Source: Turbatrix aceti (Eukaryota; Nematoda; Chromadorea; Rhabditida; Panagrolaimidae). Taken from it: a stretch of DNA of 64,000 nucleotides. Made by a program: the position numbers and the translations under genes. Shown piece after piece: positions 46,201 through 57,400 of the stretch; the stretch's first letter is position 1; every line of letters starts with the position of its first letter. The stretch spans positions 10,224,180 to 10,288,179 of the forward strand of contig OZ017770.1 in NCBI GenBank assembly GCA_963969345.1, given 5' to 3'. The notes below the pieces were generated by a model. That model was given only the letters and a program-made list of their open reading frames with translations, was not told the origin of the DNA and did no database searches.

Positions 46201-49200
46201 GATGGTACCCCCCGATGCCAATTCGGCCACGCGTTCTTCTTCAGTGACTCATGCCAACACTGAAAGAAATAGTAAGTTATTTTTATGAAAAAATTGTGCC
46301 ACTTTTTGCTCAAAGATGAAAGTGTGACAAATCTGAAACACTTTGTGCAACCTTTTTACTTCGAATGTGTCACTTTTGTCGCTGTTTTTGCAAAAAATAA
46401 CACTTTTTTTCAGTGAACATGACAACGCCGAAGAAGAATGTTTCTCAGTATACTCCTCAAGGTTCTTTTGCTACTCGAAGGCAAACGCGGTCGCAGCGTA
46501 GTACTTCGATTGCTCCTTCCAACGCTGATTCTCAGTTGCAATATGAGACATTTTCTGCATATGACGCTGAATCAACAGAAACCTATCCCGCGGAACCCAT
46601 GGAAGTCGACGATGAAGGCGCGGAATCCTATGCCTCTGCCACCCGGTATGATTCTCAAGAAGAAGAACGCGATACATCGTTGACTCCGTACGACGCTGCT
46701 GCTTCGTTGCCAATAGAGGTAATCACGTTAGATTCTTCTGGCGAGTCTGCTAACGAAGAACCCACTCGAACACGTTTTCAACGCGCTGCTTCGGTGGTTC
46801 GTCTCGACGCGAATTCGGCTACGCGTTCTTCTTCGCTGATGTCTGCAACTGGTCGTTCGCCGAGGAAGAGGACTTCCCTGGGTGCTTCTCAAATTCCTGT
46901 TGGATCTCCTGTGCAAACACGGTCTCAACCCACTTCGATGGCTCTTCTCGATGCCAATTCGGCTACGCGTTCTTCTATTGTGGCTCCTGCTACCGGTCCT
47001 TCGCCGAGAAAGAAGGTGTCCTTTGCTTCTCCTCAAAGTCCTGATCGATCTCCTTTGCCACTCCGATCTCAACGCGCTACTACGGTGGGGCCGACCTTTG
47101 CTGCGACTGCGTCGCCGAAGAAGCTTTCCAGGTATACTCCTCGAGGTCCTTTTGTATCTCGTATGGAAACGCGGTCTCAACGCGCTGCTTCGTTGGTTTC
47201 TCCGGACGCCAATTCGGCCACGCGTTCTTCCTCCGTGACTCCTGCCGCCGGTCGTTCGCCGAGAAAGAAGTCTTCCTTGAATACGCCTCAAACTCCTGTT
47301 GGATCTCCTGTGCGAACGCGAGCTCAACGCGCTGCTTCGATAGTTCCGCCCGACGCGAGTTCGGCCACGCGCTCTTCTTCTTTGAATCCAGCCACTGGTC
47401 GGTCGCCGAGAAAGAGGGCTTCGTTGGGTGCTTCTCAAACTCCTGTTAGATCTCCTGTGCAAACACGGTCTCAACGCGCTGCTTCGATGGCTCTTCTCGA
47501 TGCCAATTCTGCCACGCGTTCTTCTTCATTGAATCGAGCTACCGGTCGTTCGCCGAGGAAGAGGACTTCTCTGGCTGCTTCTCAAATTCCTGTCGGATCT
47601 CCGGTTCAAACGCGAGCGCAACGCGCTGCTTCGATGGCTCCTCTCAATGCCAATTCAGCCACGCGTTCTACTTCTGTGACTCCTGCCACCGGTCGGTCGC
47701 CGAGAAAGGGTGCTTCTTTGGCTGCATCTCAAATTCCTGTTGGATCTCCGGTTCAAACGCGAGCTCAGCGCGCTGCTTCGATAATTTCTCCGGACGCCAA
47801 TTCGGCCACGCGTTCTTCTTCATTGAATCTAGCTACCGGTCGTTCGCCGAGAAAGCGGACTTCCCTGGGTGCTTCTCAAATTCCTGTCGGATCTCCGGTT
47901 CAAACGCGAGCGCAACGTGCTGCTTCGATGGCTCCTCTCGATGCCAATTCAGCCACGCGTTCTTCTTCTTTGAATCCAGCTACCGGTCGTTCGCCGAGGA
48001 AGAGGACTTCCCTGGGTGCTTCTCAAATTCCGGTTGGATCTCCGGTTCAAACGCGAGCTCAGCGCGCTGCTTTGATAATTTCTCCGGACGCCAATTCGGC
48101 CACGCGTTCTTCTTCTATGACTGCTGTCACCGGTCGTTCGCCGAGAAAGCGGACTTCCCTGGGTGCTTCTCAAATTCCTGTCGGATCTCCTGTACAAACA
48201 CGAGCTCAACGTGCTGCTTCGATGGCTCCTCTCGATGCCAATTCAGCCACGTGTTCTTCTTCTTTGAATCCAGCTACCGGTCGTTCGCCGAGGAAGAGGA
48301 CTTCCCTGGGTGCTTCTCAAAATCCGGTTGGATCTCCGGTTCAAACGCGAGCTGCTTCGATGGCTCCTCTCGACGCTGCTGCGTCGTTGCCAATAGAAGT
48401 AATCACGTTACATTCTCCTGCAGAGTCTGCTGACGAAGGTCTCACTCAACGCTCTGATTCGGTGGTTATTCTCGACGCGAATTCGGCGGCGCGTTCTTCT
48501 TTGAATCTAGCCACCGGTCGTTCGCCAAGGAAGAAGGCTTCTTTGGGTGCTTCTCAAATTCCTGTTGAAGCTCCAGTGCAAACGCGATCTCAACGCGCAA
48601 CTACGGTGGAACTGTCGAACGCTACTTCGGCCGCGCGTTCTTCTTCTATGACTGCTACCACCGGTCGTTCGCCGAGAAAGAGGGCTTCGTGGGGTGCTTC
48701 TCAAATTCCTGTAGGATCTCCGGTTCAAACGCGTGCTCAGCCCGCTGCTTCGATGGTTCCTCTCGACGCTGCTGCTTTGTTGCCAATAGAAGTAATCACG
48801 TTACATTCTTCTGCTGACGAAGGTTCCACTCAACGCTCTGATTCGGTGGTTATTCTCGACGAAAATTCCGCTGCGCGTTCTTCTTTGAATCCAGCCACCG
48901 GTCGTTCGCCAAGGAAGAGGGCTTCTTTGGGTGCTTCTCAAATTCCTGTTGAAGCTCCAGTGCAAACGCGATCTCAACGCGCTGCTTCGATGGTACCCCC
49001 CGATGCCAATTCGGCCACGCGTTCTTCTTCAGTGATTCATGCCAACACTGAAAGAAATAGTAAGTTATTTTTATGAAAAAATTGTGCCACTTTTTGCTCA
49101 AAGTTGAGTGTGACAAATCTGAAACACTTTGTGCCACCTTTTTATTTCGGATGTGTTATTTATGTCGCTGTTTTTGCAAAAATAACACATGTTTTTTTTA

Positions 49201-52200
49201 GTGAACGTTGCAATGCCGAACAACAATGTCTCCCAGTATACTCCTCAAGGTTCTTTTGCTACTCGTATGCAAACGTGGTCTCAGAATGGTTCTTCAATTG
49301 CTCCATCCGAAGCTGATTCTCTGTTGCAATATGAGACATTTTCTGCATACGACGCTGAATCAACAGAAACCTATCCCGCGGAACCCATGGAAGTCGACGA
49401 TCAAGGCGCGGAATCCTATGCCTCTGCCACCCGGTATGATTCTCAAGAAGAAGAACGCGATACTTCGTTGAGTCCGTACAACGCTGGTCCTTCTTCGCCA
49501 ATAGAGGTAATCACGTTAGGTGATTCTGACGAATCCCCCATTGCTGACTCCATATCAGATACTGATTTCGCAGAACTCATGGGAATCAACGAGAGAATGA
49601 TGGAAGTCGACGAAGATGTTGAAGACTTCGACAAAGAAGTTGAAGACTTCGACGAAGATGTTGAAGACTTCGGCGAAGATGTTGAAGACTTCGACGAAGA
49701 TGTTGAAGACTTCGACGAAGAAGATGAAGACTTTGACGAAACAGGCTGGGAGACTACCGAAGAATGGTTCGAGCCATCCACCGAACATCTGGACTTTGAA
49801 CTTGAAATGTATGATAAGTTCAATCATGCATTGTTTCCCGATGAAGGCACTTCGGACGACGAAGGTGAAGATGAAGACGAGGACGAAATCGCTGCTGAAG
49901 ACGAAAGCGCCGAAGACGAACCCGGCGAAGTGGATGACAACGCTGAGTATGAAGATGTAGATGAAGTCGAAGCCGAATGCGAAAACGCTTCAGAATACGA
50001 ACCCGGATACGTGAATGACAACGCTGAAGCTGAAGATGAAGTCGAAGCCGAAAGCGAAAACTCTTCCGAAGAGGAAAGCGCCGAAGACGAATTTGCCGAC
50101 GTCAATGCTGCAGCTAATGCTATCGACGTTATCACTATTGAAGATTCTGACAACGAGATCATTGTTGACAACAATGCTGGCAACGAAGTCACCGTTGATT
50201 ATGTTGCTGACCAGGAGATCGCCGTTGAAGATTATATTGCCGTCGAAAGTGATTCTGACGACGAAGATGACACTGATATCGAAGGTGATGCTGACGACGA
50301 ATGTGATGCTGACGACGAATGCGATGCTGACGATGAAGATGTCGCTGACGACGAATGTGTTGCTGACGATGAAGAAGCAGAAGAAGAAACCGACGATGAT
50401 TCGGACGGCTACAATGTTCCCGAGGGCGTTGACCCGGAAATGTACAAAATTATCAAGAAAACAGAAGACCATATGGTTTCTGCCAGTAAGCGTATCCTGG
50501 AGTTGCAAAAACCTCCTAAAGAACTGACAGAGCTAATCCTCGTGTTCATGTGCCAGGGCGAAAATAATGGCGGTCATTTTGATCGCACTATCATGGACAA
50601 AGAAGTTTTTTGCATCTATATGAATGCTCTCTACATGCTTCGCCAAAATCTTCCGCCAAGAATTGACGAGCCGTTGACTACAATTACGCACTACGATGTT
50701 AATTTCGTGCCCACCTTCTGCCAAGAAAAGCCAATCCATAATTCTTTGTGAGTTTTTTTGAAAAAAAAATTATTTTTTATGTACGTCTTTTTTTTCAGCC
50801 AACGGTTCCAGAAAGTATTTGGATATCTTTCTGAGTCTTGTTTTTCCATGGATCTTGTGGATGTGGCTTTCTACGAGAAACACTGCAAGCATGATCCAAA
50901 TATCGGCTACTTTGGATTTAGCGGAACCATCATGCTTCTCGAACACGCGTTCAGTCAATTTATGTTCAACGAGGTCCTCAGGCGCTTTGCTACCGCCGAT
51001 TCTGAGAGACTTGCCGTACCTGAACGCATCCCGCTTGCGGAGATTCCCGTGCCCATTGACGTCAATTCAGATGAATTGAGCGACCACACTCAGTCCAGCC
51101 CGGAAGGTGGAAATGAATCGGACCAGGCGACCAATTCGAGCCGAAGAACTCTGAATGCTACTCGACGGTTCAAGCGTCAGGCTACTGATGATATGTTCGA
51201 CGAAACTAACCACCCCGAAGTAGAAGGCCATCGTTCGAGGGCGTGGGGACTAGAGACGTACGAGAAATATGTCGAGTACAATTCTCGAAAGCGTCGTGCG
51301 CATTCTGTTGCCCGGATTTCGGTCAAACGGATTGCTGGAAATCCCCGTGAAAAGCTTAACTGCCACGTGTGCTACGATATCGTTTCTCCTTTTGGAAACG
51401 AAATTGAACAGACCACCTGCGAAGGCTGTCAAATTCGAGTTCATCCGTCGTGCTACGATCCTGCCAAGCCCGCTGCCTCTCCATCATTCATGTGCTTTCT
51501 CTGCGCTAAGGATGCGCCGCCTAAGAAGACTGACGAGAATGAGGAGTCCGAAATAGAAGAGCCTAACACGCCTGATCCTCATTGGGAGATATCTGGCAAA
51601 GCCACATTGAATGAGCCAAAAAAACCAACGAAGAAGGCACGCCGGGAAACCGCCGAAGATTCAACGGAGAATTCAAGCCAGGAAACCGATGACGGAGACG
51701 CCGAAGAACCAACGGAGAACGCGAGCAAGAAAGCGGAAGACGAAGCAAAGGTGGAGGGAAAGAAAAAAGAGCAGCCGCCTTGTCGTCTGTGTCCTCTGAA
51801 AGACGGACCGATGCGGGACTACGGATTTTTCTACAAGCAGGTCCACTCCACGTGTTTCAACTACACGCGTAAAGCCCATCATAAGGAATTCGATGTTCGC
51901 TACAACGGACTGCATGTTCTCACGAACTGCGAGGTCTGCCAGCAATCTCATGGACATACCACCCAGTGCGGCAATGGTAACTGCAATGTCGTTTTCCACG
52001 CGTACTGCGCTATTCGGGCTGACTATTCCAAGTTCAAGACTCCGCGTGCCAAGAACATTGCAAAGACGTCGATCCGATGCTTCCTGCACTCCCTTGAAGC
52101 CGGCAAAATACCCAAGGTGAGTAGAAGTTTTTATAAATTCAATATGGAACGATTTTTTTTGTTTTTCAGGTTGCGCCTGTTCGTCCAAATTGCTACACTC

Positions 52201-52860
52201 TCACCGATTTCATGCACAAAATTCCTCTTCGTCTGCCAAAGATTCTCGACAAAGTCGTGAATTACTGGTACTGCAAGCGGTAAGTATTTTTATATATGAT
52301 ATATTTTAAAAATATTTTTTGGTTACAAAAAATTTAGTTTTTTTTTGATTATTGTACAACAAAATTTTTTATGTACTATGTATTTTTTGACGACAGTTTT
52401 TATATATTTTTGATAACAAAAAAATTATATATTTTTTGATTACATTTTTTAAAATATTTTGTACCTGCAAAAAATGTTTTTTTTAGGTTGGTCCATCAGA
52501 AGGCCTTTGAACCCATACTCCCCCTCCCTCCGCGCCAGACTTTGATCAAGAACGGTCTTTCCACGGAAACTCGATCTCTCTGCCGCTCCTAAGAAAGGTC
52601 GTGTAATTCGCTACGCGACAAGTACCAGGACTTATCGAGATTGGGATTCGGAAGATTCCGATATCGAAAATGCTATTGTGCCTGATGGGGGACTCAAGAG
52701 AAAGAAATTCGATCTTGGCATCAGAGACGACTACATCCATCGTCTTTTCCAACCGGCTTTCTTTACACATTCGAAGTACGAACATGCCTCGGATAGAAAT
52801 ATGGAAGGTGATGATGATAGCCCGCCAGAAGAAAGCCCATCTCCCAGCTCTAGCAAGTAA
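43275..52860 (+). CDS. Very long repeat protein with PHD and extended-PHD fingers (JADE/BRPF-like C-terminus)
   Basis: About 2,892 aa. UTR exons 43076-43168 and 43231-43274; coding exons 43275-43287, 43333-43566, 43622-43759, 43821-44027, 44078-44296, 44355-46271, 46414-49059, 49202-50747, 50799-52116, 52170-52279, 52487-52554, 52598-52860. Order: Ser-rich N-terminus with PPRKKVRFD; Cys cluster CRCKKC; acidic repeats (DEAQESSG x4); 49-residue repeats with S-P-R-K; (D/E)VEDFDE acidic repeats; a conserved-looking globular stretch; a C4HC3 PHD finger (CHVC...CEGC...HPSC...CFLC, about 51360-51505); an extended PHD (CRLC...CEVC...FHAYCA, about 51780-52090); and a VVNYWYCKR segment like that after JADE/BRPF fingers. 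PHD-ePHD pairs read histone H3 and DNA in HBO1/MOZ acetyltransferase complexes. The last intron (43 nt) is uncertain; without it the protein stops at 52588-52590. Confidence 0.75.
46272..46500 (+). repeat. Duplicated intron-exon unit, first copy
   Basis: The intron 46272-46413 and the first part of the following exon are near copies of 49060-49290. Both introns begin GTAAGTTATTTTTATG and contain TTGTGCCACTTTTTGCTCAAAG, and both exons start with NVSQYTPQGSFATR-type coding and SAYDAESTETYPAEPMEVDD. Confidence 0.85.
46840..49040 (+). repeat. Tandem 147-bp coding repeats (49 aa)
   Basis: Thirteen S-P-R-K units of the form GRSPRKRTSLGASQIPVGSP followed by VQTRAQRAASMAPLDANSAT and RSSSLNPAT. The central copies are nearly identical at the DNA level (47500-48350), which implies recent homogenisation. 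Some later copies are interrupted by an inserted IEVITLHS segment. Confidence 0.92.
49060..49290 (+). repeat. Duplicated intron-exon unit, second copy
   Basis: Copy of 46272-46500, about 2.79 kb downstream; see that entry. Confidence 0.85.
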
Positions 52861-54454
52861 TTTTCCGGGCAACGTAAGCCAGAATAATGTTTTTTCCATC
52901 AAGATTCTCAATTGAATGTAATTCTGATTCATCGATCTCGCCTAGGATAAGTAGTATGCGTGTAGTTTGTGAGTTTGATGTATCCTTTGGCCAAGTTTTT
53001 GTCATGCTACAATTTTCCACTGTTAAGTTTTTTCGTTATAATTGTTTGTTTTGCCATGAATGAATGCAATTGATTTTTCTCGTTGCGGTATTTTATGCTT
53101 ATGTATTTTTTTGAGACAATTTGGGCGAGGTCAAAAAAAATTTGCTTTGATCCGGTGTTAAATTGCATTGCACTACAGCAAGTGCATTTATTTAGAAGGT
53201 GAGGTAAGTAAGTGACTGGTTGGTACCGCGAATGCCAGATCGACCATAACAGGTGTCGTTTGGCTGCGGGCGTGACGTGACGGATGGGTTTTGTCGAACT
53301 TAGCCGGGGCCATTCAGTCAGTCAGTCAGTTTGCCTGCCTGCCTGCCGTTATGGATTGCCCATAAAGCGACAAAATCAATCCAGGCACACTGCGGCAATT
53401 GTTTATCCCTTGCCAGCTGGCTGTCAAGTAAGTCAACAAGCAATTATGATATGTATCGTATTTTGAGGATTGTGCATTTTTTTGCCGGGCCATGATAAAT
53501 ATTTTAATATTTATTTATTTAAAATTACGATTGCTGTCCAGCAAGATGTTCAATTTTTTTTCTGAAAAAAAACACGACACATTCACGCTTTAAAATATTT
53601 TTTTTGATCAAGACTGGCAGATTGAAAAAAAACAACAAAAGATTTATAATACAAGGTAATTTTGTTGCGTTGCGAGATTTCGATTCAATCCATTCTGTTT
53701 TCAATTCAATCGACAGACAGCCAGGCAGGCTGATCTATCTCTCTCCCGCTTATCTATCTGGCTTTTTCGATACATCCCAGTTGTCTCGCATGGCTTGGCA
53801 CAACAGTTGTCCCGAGCTTAAAGATGGACGAGAACGAAAAACGCAAAGCAAGAGAGAATCGAGACGGATGCAGGAGAGTGTATCAGATCCTGTAAGATGC
53901 CCCCACCCGTCCCCCGGCTGCTAGGCCTGTTCTTGCAGTTAGTGCAACAAACGGGGGGGGGGGGACAAAATGAATGACGGGCTAACTAAACGGCTAAACA
54001 CACGAGAACAGACACGACGGCGGCGATCGGGGCTATGGCAAGGCAAAGGCATCGCAAAATCGCTGCCACCGGGTGGAACACTTTTCCCCTTCTCTTTTCT
54101 TCCCCTTGGGCTGTATAATGCTTTTTGCAAGACTAAAGGGGCGAGAGAAGCACACAAGTCCATCCAGTCTGTGATCTGTTCATTTATTTTCATAGCATAG
54201 CAAAAGTTACTTTTGCCAATACCAGATATTTTATTTGTTTTAAATTAGTTTAAACGCGTTATTATTATTTTTTTTCAAATTCCAGTTTTTGTTTTTGTTT
54301 TTATTTTCTATAACAATTTTTAGCCGGCCAAACCGTAAACGACCTGCGCGTGCCGAAAAAATAGTGTCGTTTTTTTTGCACTCCCGTCTGCCTAACTAAG
54401 CATTGGCCTCAACGCGTTATCATCCGGTAGTTGAGGCCATACGTGCTAAAAAGG
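52861..54454. other. Intergenic, with tetranucleotide repeats
   Basis: No gene seen. (CAGT)4 at 53315-53330 is followed directly by (TGCC)4 at about 53332-53347. A G10 run lies near 53953. The collagen promoter lies at the right end. Confidence 0.4.
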
Positions 54455-57400
54455 ATGAGGCGAATTACAACATCGTGCCGCTTGTTGCTTTGCCTTATCG
54501 TTTTGCTGCGAAGCTTTGATCAAACCGAGTCAGCGGCTTGCAAGGGATGCGCTCCGCCATGCATTTGCCCAGGTACTAAGGGCGAAAAGGTAACTAACCC
54601 CCCCCATACACTTTTTGCATATTTTTGAATATTTTTTATTTTAGGGTCTGCCCGGTTTCGCAGGCAGCAGAGGTCATCCTGGCATTCCTGGCGAAGACGG
54701 CCCCGAAGGCCCCATCGGTGCCTCGGGCCAGCTGGGCTCTGAAGGCGATTTCGGAGATATTGGACCCAAAGGCATTCGTGTATGTTTATTTACATCCCTT
54801 AAAAAATCAATAAGATGTACTAACGTGCTTGCTTTAGGGTGATCGCGGTGTGCCCGGCTCATCTGGTCGACCCGGCTTGCCTGGTCTCGACGGCGTGAAC
54901 GGTCCTGCGGGAGAATTGGGTATTCCAGGCTGCAATGGTACAGACGTATGTTTTTTGGTTTCAATTATATTTACATATTTTTACAAAAGTTAAATTTTTT
55001 AGGGTCTTCCCGGTCGACCTGGCTACCCCGGCCCCCCGGGCCCCCGTGGTCCCCCCGGCAACCCCGGACACGCCGGTAGGCCAGGTCCCGCCGGCGACGG
55101 TGGCGTCAATTCTGTCGGACGTAAAGGAGAACGCGGTGAATTAGCTCCACCTGGACTTCCCGGTCCTCCAGGCCGTGATGGACTGCCCGGTCTCAAGGGT
55201 AGCAAAGGTGACGGCGGAGCATATGGTCCACCCGGCTACCCCGGACCCCCAGGTGTTAAGGGACACATGGGAGTGCGTACACCTGGTCGCAAGGGTGAAA
55301 AAGGCCTTTCTGGTCCTCCCGGCCTCTCAGGTCCTCCTGGAGATTTCTCACAGGAACTGAAGAATGAAGAAACCGTTGTCATCCGTGGAACAGACGGCGA
55401 AATGGGTCCGAAAGGGTGAAAAAGGTACCCTCGGACCTTTAGGTCCTCCTGGCAACAGTGGTATCGATGGTGCACCTGGTTATCCTGGATTGAAGGGTGA
55501 GAAAGGCGATCCTGGAGATGCCGGACAGCGTGTATGTTTTTTTTCATCAATTCATTTTTTTAAATAAAAAATAATTAAAATTTAGGGCAAAACCGGAAAA
55601 GATGGTCCCTACGGTGAAATCGGCCTCAAAGGTGACCAAGGAGAAAAAGGATACCCCGGCCCTGACGGCTGGATCGGTGAAAAGGGTTCTGCCGGTGACA
55701 TCGGCTACCCCGGTCGCCCAGGTTTTGAAGGCGATCCAGGACCGGCCGGCGAGCTCGGCATTGGTCGCGGTCTTGCCGGCCCACGTGGTCGAGAAGGCAT
55801 GGACGGCATTCCTGGCCCCAAGGGTGAATCAGGTAAAAAAACAACTTTTGACTATTTTTTTAAACTTTTACAAATTATTTTAATTCAGGCAATGACGGTC
55901 ATCCCGGTCCTGTTGGTGCTCGTGGACCTCTCGGTAGTCCAGGACCCCAAGGACCTGCTGGGGCTCCAGGTACACCTGGTCTTACCGAAAATGGTGATCG
56001 CGGAACAGACGGCTACCCTGGTCAAATGGGCTTTCCCGGTCTTCCCGGCGTTCCTGGCGACTGCGGATTACCTGGCGACAGTGGTCTTCCCGGCTACGAT
56101 ATTCAGGGCCCACCTGGCCTCGATGGTCTTCCCGGTCGAGATGGATATCCCGGACGTCCAGGTGAAGACGGTGAACCCGGTCTTCCCGGTTTGAAGGGCT
56201 TCCCTGGTATCGGTGTCAACAAGACTGGCCCTCCTGGCTCTCCCGGTCTTCCGGGTAAAGCAGGTGAAAGCGGTCGCATTGGTATTCCCGGCCTTCCTGG
56301 TCTTCCCGGCCCTGCTGGACCCCGTGGTGACGACTGTGGCAAGTGTCCTGACGGTCAACCAGGCACAATCGGCGAACCCGGTTCACCAGGTCCTGATGGT
56401 TATCCCGGACCCCCAGGTCCCAGCGGAGAAATCGGATATCCAGGTGTCAAGGGCATTGCTGGCAAACCCGGTCTCGAAGGCTCAGAGGGACAACAAGTAA
56501 ATTTTTTTCCACAAAAAATTTTTTTTTCACAAAATCAAATTTTTCAGGGCGCAGCAGGGCAACCTGGTATCCCCGGGCACCCCGGACTGAAAGGCGAAGC
56601 AGGTGAAATCATCGGACCTGTCGAAAACCCTCAGGGCATCCAAGGCTCCAAAGGTGACCGTGGACCACCTGGTCTACCCGGTCTTCCAGGCCCTCCGGGC
56701 CGACTTGGACTGCCGGGTGCACCTGGTCTGGCAGGTCTCCCCGGATTGAAGGGCGAAAAGGGACTCCTCGGCATCGATGGAAAGCACGGACGTGATGGTC
56801 TTGTATGTTTTTTTACCTGTCATGTGTTTGACCTTCATCCACCTTTTTTTAGCCCGGCTTGGTTGGTGTACCCGGTCTGCCCGGTGATTCCTTCCCTGGC
56901 CTTCCCGGCATCCCAGGCTCCAAGGGTGAACAAGGTGATCCAGGTCTTCCTGGCCTGATCGGTCTTCCCGGTCCCCCTGGCACTCCTTTCTTGAGCCAGG
57001 TCTTTGGGCGTGACGGAGGACCCGGTGTTCCCGGTATTCGTGGACCCAAGGGTGAATACGGTCTCAGCGGTATCCCCGGCCGAGATGGTCGACAAGGCGA
57101 AGATGGCCTACCTGGCGCACCTGGCTTGCCCGGTGATGCTGGATATCCCGGAGTTCCTGGACTCGACGGTGTTCCCGGCGAACGAGGAATTGACGGTACA
57201 CCTGGTGTCGATGGCATTCCTGGCCTTGCTGGTGAACGTGGTGCTGACGGACTCCCCGGCGTTCCTGGATTACCTGGTTAGTTATACCTTGGTTTAAAAA
57301 CGGGTTAATAGTGTTATTTTCAGGATTGAGTGGAAATGACGCCACAGGCTATCCTGGCATGGCTGGCTTCCCCGGACCTAAAGGTGAAGTCGGCGTTGAT

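Noticed and set aside
53315..53350. Tetranucleotide repeats as a possible CRISPR-like or regulatory array
   Set aside because: Simple (CAGT)4(TGCC)4 microsatellite without spacers; expected in eukaryotic intergenic DNA.
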